A DNA stretch of 62,890 nt from Phaeodactylibacter sp. (GTDB lineage: Bacteria; Bacteroidota; Bacteroidia; Chitinophagales; Saprospiraceae). The stretch spans positions 1-62,890 of the forward strand of contig NZ_JALEGS010000046.1 of NCBI RefSeq assembly GCF_022763345.1, in the 5' to 3' direction. Made by a program: the position numbers and the translations under genes. Of the stretch, positions 8,094 through 16,820 are shown in pieces; positions within the stretch are counted from its first letter, which is position 1; the number at the start of each line of letters is the position of its first letter. The notes beneath the pieces were generated by a model that was not told where the DNA came from, ran no database searches, and saw only the letters and a program-made list of their open reading frames with translations.

Positions 8094-10184
8094 ATGAATT
8101 TCAAATCCCTATTATACCTCGTTGTCGCGCTATTGGCCACGACCGCTCTGCAGGCGCAAGACGAAGATTTTCGTAAGAAAGCACCGGAAGGCGGCCCACC
8201 GCCCCGCATTGAGTTTGGCGAATACCAGCAATTTAAGCTCGACAACGGCTTGGAAGTTATTGTAGTGGAAAACCATAAATTGCCCAAGGTGACTTTCCAA
8301 CTCCTGGTCGACGTGCCCCCAAAAGCTGAGGGTGATAAGGTGGGCATGGCAGGCATGGCCGGCGAAATGCTGAGCCGCGGCACAGAAAACCGTACCAAAA
8401 ATGAAATCGATGAAGCCGTTGACTTCATGGGCGCAAGCCTCTCCACAAGCAGCGGCGGTGCCTATGCCACAGCGCTGAGCAAACATAAGGAAACCCTCAT
8501 TGAGCTGATGGCTGATGCCGTGCTCAACCCAAGTTTCCCGGAAGAAGAATTTGAAAAACTGCTGCAGCAGCAGCTTTCCGCTCTGGCGCTTCAGGCTTCA
8601 GACCCCAGCTATATTTCTTCCACCGTCTCTGATGTGCTGACCTACGGCGAAGACCATCCCTACGGCGAAATAGAAACGAAGGAATCACTGGAGAATATTA
8701 AGCTGGAGGACCTGAAGGAATACTATAACAAAAACTTCAAGCCGAACGTCAGCTACCTGGCTTTCATTGGTGACATCGAAGTAGACGAAGCCCGCAGCTT
8801 GGCAGAAAAGTACTTTGGGGACTGGGAAAAAGGGAACGTGGCCCGCGAGTTTTACCCCCGCCCGAAGGCGCCCGAAGCTGCACAGGTGGCTTTGGTGAAC
8901 AAAGACGGCGCAACCCAGTCCATCCTCAATATCACTTACCCGGTCAACCTGAAGCCCGGCTCGGATGATGCGATTGTAGCCAACGTATTGAACACCATCC
9001 TCGGCGGTGGGCTCTTGTCCAGCCGCTTGAACCAAAATATTCGTGAAGACAAAGGCTATTCTTACGGCGTCCGGTCTACCCTTCAGTACGACAAAGTCAT
9101 TGGTTACTTCGCCGCAGGTGGCAATGTCAGAAATGAGGTGACCGACAGCGCAGTAGTGGAAATGCTGGGCGAGCTGAAGCGCCTTCGCACCGAGCCTGTT
9201 TCGGAAAAAGAACTGAACAGTGTAAAGAGCTTTATCTTCGGTAGTTTCGCCCGGAGTACAGAGCGCCCGGAAACAGTTGCCCGCTTTGCCCTGAATATTG
9301 CCCGGTACAAATTGCCGAAGGACTATTATGCGACCTACCTGGAACAGGTTGAAGCCGTAACGCCGGAGCGCATTCAGGAAGCTGCACAGAAGTACTTGCT
9401 GCCAGACCAGGCCTATATCGTTGTGGTGGGCAATGCCGGTGAAGTGGCAGAACCCCTGGAGCGCGTAGCTCCCGTGATGATGTACGACAAGCAGGGGCGC
9501 CCACTTGACAAAGCTGGCCTGACCGTTCCGGAAGGGCTGACCGCTATGGATGTGATTGAAAACTATATTGAAGCGATCGGTGGCCGTGAAAAGCTCGAAA
9601 GTGTGGAAGATATGAGCATGACCATGGGGGCTACCATCCAAGGCATGGCATTGACCATGAAAATGAAGCAGAAAGCAACTGGCAAAATGGCCATGACCGT
9701 GGAGATGAATGGCTCTGTGGTGAACGAAACCCGCTACGATGGCGAAAAAGCTATGGTGAGCGCCATGGGTCAGAAGCAAGTCCTGGAAGGCGAAGACGCT
9801 GATGCTTTCAAATCGCAGGCGATGATCCACCCGGAACTGTCTTATGACAAAAAAGACTATGAGCTTAAGCTTACCGGTGCTGAAAAAGTGAACGGCGAGC
9901 CAGCTTATAAAATTGAAATCACCAGCCCTGATGGAAGCAAGAGTACCGAGTATTTCGGCATCGAAAGCGGACTGAAGCTGAAAGCTGTGACCGTACAGGA
10001 TGGCCCTCAGGGCTCGGTTACCGTCACCAACAGCTTTAGTGATTATCAGGAAGTGGATGGGATGATGGTCCCGTTCCAGACCGAAACAGAAGGTATGGCA
10101 CCGGTACCCCTGACGATGAAAGTGGAGGAGGTGCAAATCAATACCGGTCTTGAAGACGCAATCTTCGTGGTAGAAAAAGAATAG
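8094..10184 (+). CDS. M16-family non-catalytic partner with LolA-like C-terminal extension
   Basis: A 696-residue protein with signal peptide (ends LQAQ). Residues 35-450 form the two M16 half-domains, but at the zinc site it has GMAGMAGEMLSRGTE where catalytic members have HxxEH, so it should be inactive; the C-terminal R/Y region (GGGLLSSRLNQNIREDKGYS) that closes the substrate chamber is intact. Residues 480-696 add a domain (IEAIGGREKLESVEDMSMTM onward) resembling LolA/LolB-fold outer-membrane lipoprotein-sorting proteins of Bacteroidota. Directly follows the catalytic M16 gene, so a heterodimer is expected. A terminator hairpin follows at 10206. Confidence 0.9.
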   Translation: MNFKSLLYLVVALLATTALQAQDEDFRKKAPEGGPPPRIEFGEYQQFKLDNGLEVIVVENHKLPKVTFQLLVDVPPKAEGDKVGMAGMAGEMLSRGTENRTKNEIDEAVDFMGASLSTSSGGAYATALSKHKETLIELMADAVLNPSFPEEEFEKLLQQQLSALALQASDPSYISSTVSDVLTYGEDHPYGEIETKESLENIKLEDLKEYYNKNFKPNVSYLAFIGDIEVDEARSLAEKYFGDWEKGNVAREFYPRPKAPEAAQVALVNKDGATQSILNITYPVNLKPGSDDAIVANVLNTILGGGLLSSRLNQNIREDKGYSYGVRSTLQYDKVIGYFAAGGNVRNEVTDSAVVEMLGELKRLRTEPVSEKELNSVKSFIFGSFARSTERPETVARFALNIARYKLPKDYYATYLEQVEAVTPERIQEAAQKYLLPDQAYIVVVGNAGEVAEPLERVAPVMMYDKQGRPLDKAGLTVPEGLTAMDVIENYIEAIGGREKLESVEDMSMTMGATIQGMALTMKMKQKATGKMAMTVEMNGSVVNETRYDGEKAMVSAMGQKQVLEGEDADAFKSQAMIHPELSYDKKDYELKLTGAEKVNGEPAYKIEITSPDGSKSTEYFGIESGLKLKAVTVQDGPQGSVTVTNSFSDYQEVDGMMVPFQTETEGMAPVPLTMKVEEVQINTGLEDAIFVVEKE

Positions 10185-10205
10185 CTTGCTTCTTTTTGAG
10201 ACGGC

Positions 10206-10250
10206 ATAACCCTGGTTGCCCGCTCTGTGGCAGTCAGGGTTATTTTTATT
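10206..10250 (+). terminator. intrinsic terminator of the M16 operon
   Basis: Perfect 9-bp inverted repeat ATAACCCTG (10206-10214) / CAGGGTTAT (10235-10243) followed by TTTTATT, starting about 20 bp after the M16 partner stop codon. Confidence 0.85.
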
Positions 10251-10364
10251 GTAACCAACCACAAAACCTGCATTCTGATAAAGAAGCGGTATTAATCCCA
10301 GGCTGGTACTTTGTGGCAGTAGCCAATTGTCGTATTATTGCCGCAAAGTGCAAAAACAGCAATA

Positions 10365-10859
10365 ATGATTCAGGTCTACGTCACCGGCGGTACTTTCGAC
10401 AAGGAGTACAACTACATATCAGGGAGCCTTTTTTTTCGGGATACCCATCTGCCAAGCATGTTTGAGCGAGGCCGGTGCACGCTGGAAGTCAATGTTAAAA
10501 CCCTGATGATGGTGGATAGCATGGATATGATGGAAGAGGACCGGGAAATTATTGCGTACAATTGTCAGCGGTGCCCTTACGATAAAATCCTCATCACACA
10601 CGGTACCGATAAGCTCGTTGAAACAGCACAATTCCTGGCCAGGCGAAATATTGAGGATAAGACCATCGTACTTACCGGGGCAATGATTCCCTATGCTTTC
10701 GGGACCTCTTCGGATGGCTTTTTCAACCTGGGCAGTGCGCTGGCGTTCGTGCAAACGCTGCAGCCAGGCGTTTATGTCTCCATGAACGGGCGTTATTTCC
10801 ACTGGGATAATGTGGTGAAGAACAAAAAGACTGGTTTTTTTGAGGAACTAAACAACTAG
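10365..10859 (+). CDS. short asparaginase-domain protein
   Basis: A 164-residue protein matching only the N-terminal catalytic domain of type I/II L-asparaginases: VTGGTFDK at the start (first nucleophile Thr in TGGT), ITHGTDK around residue 78 (second Thr-Asp pair) and LTGAMIPYAFGTSSDGFFNL. The start at 10365 is chosen because it puts the TGGT strand right at the N-terminus as in the family. Full asparaginases are about 330 residues; stand-alone one-domain proteins of this length are a recognised bacterial group, so it is probably complete. Likely an amidohydrolase for asparagine or a related amide; substrate untested. Followed 3 bp later by a small membrane protein. Confidence 0.82.
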   Translation: MIQVYVTGGTFDKEYNYISGSLFFRDTHLPSMFERGRCTLEVNVKTLMMVDSMDMMEEDREIIAYNCQRCPYDKILITHGTDKLVETAQFLARRNIEDKTIVLTGAMIPYAFGTSSDGFFNLGSALAFVQTLQPGVYVSMNGRYFHWDNVVKNKKTGFFEELNN

Positions 10860-10862
10860 CGA

Positions 10863-11087
10863 ATGGAATATTTGGGCTTGCTGATGGAACTGATTTTCCT
10901 GGTCTTTGGGGTCTACCTGTACCTGTTTAGCATAGGCCGGGTACAAGCCGGTGACCCGGAATCCAGAAAAAAGGCAGAGGCCTTCCGGCAGCGTAATGCC
11001 GGGTGGATGCGCATAGGTGCACTTGCCATCATCGCTATTATGGTGGTTAATCTATACCTGCATTTTGTGCAGCTGAGTGGCAAATGA
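10863..11087 (+). CDS. small two-helix membrane protein
   Basis: A 74-residue protein with two transmembrane helices, about residues 5-25 (LLMELIFLVFGVYLYLFSIG) and 50-67 (IGALAIIAIMVVNLYLHF), joined by a basic loop (SRKKAEAFRQR) that should face the cytoplasm. It starts 3 bp after the asparaginase-domain gene, so the two are co-transcribed. I do not recognise a named family. Between its stop and the next gene (11088-11252) no terminator is evident. Confidence 0.75.
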   Translation: MEYLGLLMELIFLVFGVYLYLFSIGRVQAGDPESRKKAEAFRQRNAGWMRIGALAIIAIMVVNLYLHFVQLSGK

Positions 11088-11252
11088 GTGAAAAATTAGG
11101 TTTGTTGCGGGATGGGTTTGCCCGTATATAGCCTTCTATCGTCAGCATAATTTCTTAATATTGCAATGAAAAAAGTATAATTTGTCAGCGCTCAGGAGCC
11201 GTTGGTGATTATACCCAAAACAAAATCCTGAAAATCACATCACACCTTCAAT

Positions 11253-12875
11253 ATGAAAAAAACAACGCTGATCCTACTAAGCCTTTTTTGCTTCGGGGCT
11301 TACTCAACACTATGGGCTCAAGATGATACTTCTGATTTTTACGATACTGGTACGATTCAGGAAATCAAAATCAGGTTTGAGCAGGAAAACTGGCGCTATG
11401 TACTGGACTCCCTGCGCTTTAACGGTGATGGGCTGCTTTTCGGCACCGTGGAAATCAACGGCCAGAAGTTTGATGATATTGGGGTGCGTTACCGCGAAAG
11501 CCGCTCCTTTCAGCCGGGCAATAAGCGCAATAGCCTGTATTTGAAGCTCAACTACATCGATAAGGAACAAAACTACCAGGGGCGCGGCACGGTCAAACTC
11601 TCCAGTGCGCTGCGTGATCCGAGTATGGTACGCGAGGTGTTTGGGTACGAAATTGCCCGCCGCTATATGCCTGCCCCCCTTGCCAACTATGCGCGTGTGA
11701 TGGTCAATGGCGAATACTATGGCTTATTTGTGAATGTGGAGCCCATCGACGATGCCTTCCTGAAGCGCAACTACGGTACGGATGAGGGGACGTTCATCCG
11801 CTGTGCGCCTAACCTTGTGGAAAATGAGCCCAGCGGTTGCAAGGCAGACGTGTTCGGCAGCCTGCAGTTTGACGAAAGCGCCAAGTGCTACCTCCACAAC
11901 TTCCAGCTGCTTTCTGAAAGTGGCTGGGACGACCTCATTGAGCTGACCTACCTGCTCAACAAAAAGCCGGATGAAGTGCACCGCGTCCTCAATGTGGATC
12001 AGGCCCTGTGGATGCTGGCGTACAACAACGTACTGGCCAATCTCAGCAGCTACACCGGGCGCTACAGCGAAAATTATTACCTCTACCGGGACAATCAGGG
12101 GAAGTTCAACCCCATCGTGTTTGATCTCAACCTTTGCTTTGGCAGCTACAAGAATACGGGCGTAGGCTCTGACCTTAAGCTCAAGGATTTACAGGAAATG
12201 GACCCGCTGCTGCATGTCAACAACGCAGAAAAGCCACTCATCAGCCAGCTGCTTAAGGATGAGCACTACAAGAAAATGTACCTGGACCACATCCGCACCA
12301 TCGTGAATGAGGTCTTCCGTAAGGATCAGTACCTGGAGCGGGTGAAGGAGCTACAGGCCCTCATCCGTGAGGATTTTCAGGCAGATGAGAACCGCTATTA
12401 CGCCATGGAGGACTTCGACAACAGCCTTACCGAGACCATTGGTAAGCGCAGCCGTATCCCCGGGCTGCAGGAGCTCATGACACCGCGTACGGACTTCCTA
12501 AAGCAGGATGTAGTGCTGGCGGTTATACCACCCAATATCGGTGACGTAACGGTGAGTTCACGAGAGCAATTCTCCGCCGAGCGGGTCAGGGAGTTCAAGA
12601 TTCAGGCTAAAGTTGAGAAGTTCCCTACTGAAGTAGCCTTATTTTATCGGCACGACAATACCAAGCCCTTTAAGCGGGTAGAAATGGCCGATGATGGCCG
12701 GCATAACGATGGTGAAGCGGAAGATGGCGTCTTCGGTGCAATTGTCAAACCGGAGGGGGGCGCGACGCAGATTGAGTACTACATCTACGCTGAGAACGCC
12801 CGCGCTGCCAGTTTCAGCCCGTCGCGTTATATGTTCGAACAGCATACGGCTACTCTGGAAGAACTGAATAACTAG
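11253..12875 (+). CDS. CotH-kinase-family secreted protein 1
   Basis: A 540-residue secreted protein (signal peptide ends TLWAQ). The CotH core spans about residues 35-400: GDVRYRES-like strand (GVRYRESRSF), ARVMVNGEYYGLFVNVEPID with the conserved Glu, and IVFDLNLCFGSY, the WDxDxxxG-type metal/ATP motif. CotH proteins are atypical protein kinases that phosphorylate surface or coat proteins; in Bacteroidota they are secreted and their targets are unknown. Residues 430-540 form a beta-rich domain with VEMADDGRHNDGEAEDGVFG, a calcium-type Asp/Gly loop. A paralogue follows directly, separated by a terminator. Confidence 0.88.
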   Translation: MKKTTLILLSLFCFGAYSTLWAQDDTSDFYDTGTIQEIKIRFEQENWRYVLDSLRFNGDGLLFGTVEINGQKFDDIGVRYRESRSFQPGNKRNSLYLKLNYIDKEQNYQGRGTVKLSSALRDPSMVREVFGYEIARRYMPAPLANYARVMVNGEYYGLFVNVEPIDDAFLKRNYGTDEGTFIRCAPNLVENEPSGCKADVFGSLQFDESAKCYLHNFQLLSESGWDDLIELTYLLNKKPDEVHRVLNVDQALWMLAYNNVLANLSSYTGRYSENYYLYRDNQGKFNPIVFDLNLCFGSYKNTGVGSDLKLKDLQEMDPLLHVNNAEKPLISQLLKDEHYKKMYLDHIRTIVNEVFRKDQYLERVKELQALIREDFQADENRYYAMEDFDNSLTETIGKRSRIPGLQELMTPRTDFLKQDVVLAVIPPNIGDVTVSSREQFSAERVREFKIQAKVEKFPTEVALFYRHDNTKPFKRVEMADDGRHNDGEAEDGVFGAIVKPEGGATQIEYYIYAENARAASFSPSRYMFEQHTATLEELNN

Positions 12876-12929
12876 GAAAACAAATAATTTGGTGCATGCC
12901 TGTAGGTTTTGCCGCCAGAATTCCTGAAT

Positions 12930-12972
12930 TTGCGAAGCAAGCAGCTAATGTTTGCTTCGCAATTTTCTTTTG
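12930..12972 (+). terminator. intrinsic terminator between the two CotH genes
   Basis: Perfect 11-bp inverted repeat TTGCGAAGCAA (12930-12940) / TTGCTTCGCAA (12952-12962) with an 11-base loop, followed by TTTTCTTTT. It ends the first CotH transcript and lies just upstream of the second CotH start. Confidence 0.88.
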
Positions 12973-12995
12973 ATAGGGTTCAATTGACCAAACCT

Positions 12996-14630
12996 ATGCA
13001 ACGACTTTTCTTGTTCTTTTTGTTGGCTTCGGTATTGTCCCTCCCGGCTATCGGGCAGGATACCGAAATTGATATTTACAACCCCGACTCCATCCGGGAA
13101 GTCCGTATCTACTTCGAGGAAGAAAACTGGGACGATATTCTGGACTCCCTAAAGCAAGCCGGCCTTGATCAGCGGCTGATCGCAACGGTGAAGTTTGCAG
13201 GAGAAACCTACGAAGGAGCGGGGGTCCGATACAAAGGCAACAGCTCTTACTTTAACGTCCGGAAAAACGACTACGCCAAGTTGCCATTCAACATCGACGT
13301 GAATGAGACGCATAAAGACCACAAGATGCCAGGCGGCTACGATAAGCTCAAACTGAGCAACGTTTTCAGGGACCCTTCTTTCCTCCGGGAAGCGCTTTCC
13401 TATAAAATAGCCAACCGTTACATGGTCTCTCCGAGGGCCAATTTCGTCCGCGTCTTTATAAACGATGAGTACTTCGGGCTATACAATAATACAGAGTCCA
13501 TCGATGAAGAGTTGCTGGAACGCTTCTTTGGCGGTGATTACGAAGACGAGACTGGTGTGCTCTTCAAGTGCGACCCGGTTTGGAGCTATGAAGCGCCCGA
13601 AGGCTGTGCAAAAGGGGAGAAGTCTTCCCTGGAATACCTTGGCCCCGATCCGGATTGCTACAAAGGCAACTATGAAATGAAGTCGGATTCCGGATGGGCG
13701 CAACTGGTAGCACTGACAGATATACTGAATAACCACCCTGATAAAATCGACTCCGTACTCGCCGTGGATGAAGCACTCTGGATGCTGGCGTTCAATATCA
13801 CGCTGGTTAACCTGGACAGCTATACCGGGCGTTTTTGCCACAACTATTATTTGTATCAGGATGAAGACGGTGTCTTTCATCCCATTATCTGGGACCTCAA
13901 CCTGTCGTTTGGCGGCTTCCGCTACGACGGGCTGGGTAAGCCATTGGGACTGGAGGATATGCAGACCCTAAGTCCGTTTATCCATTACAAGCAAAAGAAC
14001 AAGAAGCGGCCTCTGATTACGGAGTTACTGGGCAACGACCTGTACCGCAAAATGTATGCTGCCCATATCCGGACCATCGTTCAGGATTTCTTCGCTGACA
14101 GCACTTACCTGTACGAAGGCATGCGCATGCAGGAACGGATCCGCCCCTTCGTGGAAGCAGACTCCAATAAGCTCTACGATGCCAAAGCTTTCGAGAAAAA
14201 CCTTTACGAATCAGCTCGGGCCAATAAAGTCAATATTGTGGGGATCACAGAGCTCATGGAGCCCCGGGCTGAGTATTTGCAAAACCACCCTTTGGTTGGT
14301 CATGAGCCCCCAAAAATTGATACCATTGAATATATCGATGTAGGCGGAGAGGCGATTTTTGCCGCTCGTTTGGAAGGGGCAACTCGAGCCTGGCTGTTTT
14401 ATAGAAACGGTACCCGGGGCAACTTCAGGGCGGTTGAAATGTTAGACGATGGTGCGAGCGGGGATGAAATGGCAGAGGACCAGGTTTTCGGCGTCATTGT
14501 CCCGCATAAGGACAAGGAGCAACCCATTCAGTACTTTGTGGTGGCCGAAAACGACCGGACGGCTGCCCTTTCGCCTGAGCGCGCTTCATTCGAATACCAT
14601 ACAACGGCTACCACAGATGCCTCTGATTAA
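12996..14630 (+). CDS. CotH-kinase-family secreted protein 2
   Basis: A 544-residue paralogue of the preceding protein. The start at 12996 is chosen over an upstream ATG at 12909 because it gives a proper signal peptide (MQRLFLFFLLASVLSLPAIG, Q) and lies after the terminator hairpin. It keeps the same landmarks: GVRYKGNSSYF, VRVFINDEYFGLYNNTESID with the conserved Glu, and IIWDLNLSFGGF. The C-terminal beta domain has VEMLDDGASGDEMAEDQVFG, matching the Asp/Gly loop of the first copy. Tandem duplication with clear divergence; probable extracytoplasmic kinases with different targets. Its last 14 bases overlap the start of the next gene. Confidence 0.88.
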   Translation: MQRLFLFFLLASVLSLPAIGQDTEIDIYNPDSIREVRIYFEEENWDDILDSLKQAGLDQRLIATVKFAGETYEGAGVRYKGNSSYFNVRKNDYAKLPFNIDVNETHKDHKMPGGYDKLKLSNVFRDPSFLREALSYKIANRYMVSPRANFVRVFINDEYFGLYNNTESIDEELLERFFGGDYEDETGVLFKCDPVWSYEAPEGCAKGEKSSLEYLGPDPDCYKGNYEMKSDSGWAQLVALTDILNNHPDKIDSVLAVDEALWMLAFNITLVNLDSYTGRFCHNYYLYQDEDGVFHPIIWDLNLSFGGFRYDGLGKPLGLEDMQTLSPFIHYKQKNKKRPLITELLGNDLYRKMYAAHIRTIVQDFFADSTYLYEGMRMQERIRPFVEADSNKLYDAKAFEKNLYESARANKVNIVGITELMEPRAEYLQNHPLVGHEPPKIDTIEYIDVGGEAIFAARLEGATRAWLFYRNGTRGNFRAVEMLDDGASGDEMAEDQVFGVIVPHKDKEQPIQYFVVAENDRTAALSPERASFEYHTTATTDASD

Positions 14631-15585
14631 AGAATCGACCTATAAGCGAGCACCCCGTTATCAGTTCAACGGGCACCTTCAGACCGTACTCCCTGCCATT
14701 TTACGCAAGGTGCAGACCACCTATGAGCGGGAGCGCCTGACCCTGTCAGATGGCGATTTTGTAGACCTGGACTGGGTAGACAACCGCAGCCGCAATTTAG
14801 TGCTCCTGTCCCACGGGCTGGAAGGCAACAGCGAACGCCACTACATGATGGGCATGGCCAATCGCTTTTCGGAGGCAGGCTGGGATGTGCTGGCCTGGAA
14901 CTGCCGCTCCTGCTCCGGAGAGATGAACCGGCGCTTCCGGCTTTACAACCACGGTGAGATTGGGGATATTGGCGAAGTAATCGGACATGCGCTCCAAACC
15001 AAAGACTACGAAAAAGTACTGCTCATTGGCTTCAGCATGGGAGGGAGCATTCTTATGAAATACCTTGGCGTTCAGGGGAAAGCAGTTCCGGAAGCCGTAA
15101 TTGGCGGGATTGCCTTTTCTTCCCCCTGTGACCTTAAAGCCAGCGTAGATGCTTTGGAATTGCCCGGGAACGGCTTTTACAAGCGCCGCTTCTTCAAAAG
15201 CCTGAGTAAAAAAGTGGCCGATAAAGCAGCAGATTTCCCCGGTCGCCTGGATTTGTCAAAACTAGGCGAAGTCGGGCATTGGCGCGACTTTGACGAGCAC
15301 TATTCCGCACCCCTAGGCGGCTACAAAGACGCAGCAGATTTCTACCGGCAGGCTTCCGCCAAAAACTTCATGGGCGGTACCGACCGTCCCATCTTGCTGG
15401 TCAATGCCGATAATGATCCGATTTTGCCACCTGCCTGCTCACCGGTAGAGCTTTGCAAAGACCACCCCAAGCTCTTCCTGGAGCGACCGAGTAGTGGCGG
15501 CCATGTTGGGTTTACGCTGCCCCGGAAACCTTATGCCTGGTCTGAGTACCGGGCGATACAGTTCCTGGAAGATTACTTAAACTAA
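14617..15585 (+). CDS. YheT-family alpha/beta hydrolase
   Basis: A 322-residue cytoplasmic hydrolase. The start at 14617 overlaps the CotH stop by 14 bp; an upstream ATG would add 56 residues that are just the CotH gene read in another frame. Recognisable elements: FNGHLQTVLPAILR typical of YheT-like proteins, the oxyanion-hole strand LLSHGLEGNSERHYM, nucleophile elbow GFSMGGS around residue 143, the acid in NADNDPILPP and the catalytic His in SSGGHVGF. YheT-like enzymes are esterases of unsettled physiological substrate. Tight coupling to the CotH gene suggests co-transcription rather than a shared pathway. Confidence 0.88.
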   Translation: MPLIKESTYKRAPRYQFNGHLQTVLPAILRKVQTTYERERLTLSDGDFVDLDWVDNRSRNLVLLSHGLEGNSERHYMMGMANRFSEAGWDVLAWNCRSCSGEMNRRFRLYNHGEIGDIGEVIGHALQTKDYEKVLLIGFSMGGSILMKYLGVQGKAVPEAVIGGIAFSSPCDLKASVDALELPGNGFYKRRFFKSLSKKVADKAADFPGRLDLSKLGEVGHWRDFDEHYSAPLGGYKDAADFYRQASAKNFMGGTDRPILLVNADNDPILPPACSPVELCKDHPKLFLERPSSGGHVGFTLPRKPYAWSEYRAIQFLEDYLN

Positions 15586-15657
15586 CGGGGAGCTAAATTT
15601 CAGTTATTTCTTTCAGGTCAATGACCGGGAGTTCTCTATCTTGCGCAAAAAATTGGG

Positions 15658-16815
15658 ATGAACACCCTCGAAAATATAGCTTCTGCATTTCGTGATAAAT
15701 TCTCTTCACAGCCTCTCCTGGTGCAGGGCTGCGGGCGCATCAATATCATTGGTGAGCATACCGACTACAACGAAGGCTTCGTGCTGCCCGCTTCAATCAA
15801 TAAATACATTTACTTTGCCATTGCCGAGAACGGAACCAACGAGTGCCATTTTCATGCCCTCGATATCAACGATTCCTATCAGTTTTCGCTAGACAACATT
15901 AAAAAATCCGACAAAGGCTGGGCAAATTACCTCATGGGCATCTTGGATCAGCTTCAGCAGGAAGACATCTTGCTGGAAGGCGTGGACGTCGTCTTTGGCG
16001 GCGATCTCCCCATTGGCTCCGGCATGAGCTCCTCCGCAGCGCTTGAAGCCGGTTTCGCATTAGGCATTTGCAGCCTTTTCAATCTTCAGAAAAGCCGTCA
16101 GGAACTGGCACAGCTGGCCCACCGGTCTTCGAACAATTTCCTTGGCATTCCTTCCGGCATTATGGATCAGTTTGCCAGCTTGCTGGGGCAACGCGGGCAG
16201 GCCATTAAGCTGGATTGCCGCTCCCTGCAGTATGAGTATGTACAACTGGACCTCAAGGATTATGAATTGCTGCTCATTAATACGGGCGTATCACATGCGC
16301 TGGCCAATTCTGCTTACAAAGACCGGGTACGCGAGTGCCGCGAAGGGGCGGAAGCCGTAGCCCAAAAGTTTGAAGGCATTCAATCCCTGCGCGATGTGTC
16401 TCTCGAACAGCTGGAGGCCTGCCGGGAAGACCTTACGGCAGTCGTTTACCAGCGCTGCCGTTACGTCATCGAGGAAAACGAACGCTTGCATCAGGCGCTG
16501 CACCTGCTGACCAACGGTGAAATGGAAGCCCTTGGCGAGCTGTTGCTCCGCACCCACGAAGGATTGAGTAAAGCGTATGAGGTCAGTTGCCGCGAGCTCG
16601 ACTTTCTGGTGGAACTTGCCAAAGGCCACGAAGGCGTTGCCGGAGCCCGCATGATGGGCGGAGGCTTTGGTGGCTGTACCTTAAACCTGGTGAAAAAATC
16701 AGCCAAAGAGGACTTCCTGAAGTATGTCAAAAAGGAATACTACCGGGCCTTTTCCATACAGGCGGAGCACTACGAGCTTGAAATTGTGGATGGCACCGAT
16801 ATCGTCAGAGGTTAA
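15658..16815 (+). CDS. galK: galactokinase
   Basis: A 385-residue GHMP-family kinase that phosphorylates galactose at C1 in the Leloir pathway. GRINIIGEHTDYNEGFVLP (about residues 23-41) is the galactokinase signature that recognises the sugar, PIGSGMSSSAALE (about 118-130) is the GHMP phosphate-binding loop and MMGGGFGGCTLNLV (about 330-343) is the third motif. Length matches bacterial GalK. No galT, galE or galM is next to it; the following gene is a decarboxylase 5 bp downstream. A TATCTTGC at about 15636-15643 could be part of a -7 element. Confidence 0.95.
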   Translation: MNTLENIASAFRDKFSSQPLLVQGCGRINIIGEHTDYNEGFVLPASINKYIYFAIAENGTNECHFHALDINDSYQFSLDNIKKSDKGWANYLMGILDQLQQEDILLEGVDVVFGGDLPIGSGMSSSAALEAGFALGICSLFNLQKSRQELAQLAHRSSNNFLGIPSGIMDQFASLLGQRGQAIKLDCRSLQYEYVQLDLKDYELLLINTGVSHALANSAYKDRVRECREGAEAVAQKFEGIQSLRDVSLEQLEACREDLTAVVYQRCRYVIEENERLHQALHLLTNGEMEALGELLLRTHEGLSKAYEVSCRELDFLVELAKGHEGVAGARMMGGGFGGCTLNLVKKSAKEDFLKYVKKEYYRAFSIQAEHYELEIVDGTDIVRG

Positions 16816-16820
16816 AAGCT

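Noticed and set aside
8685..10262. 525-residue antisense reading frame opposite the second M16 gene
   Set aside because: It has no family features, a His/Phe-rich composition typical of antisense reading, and lies fully opposite a well-supported gene.
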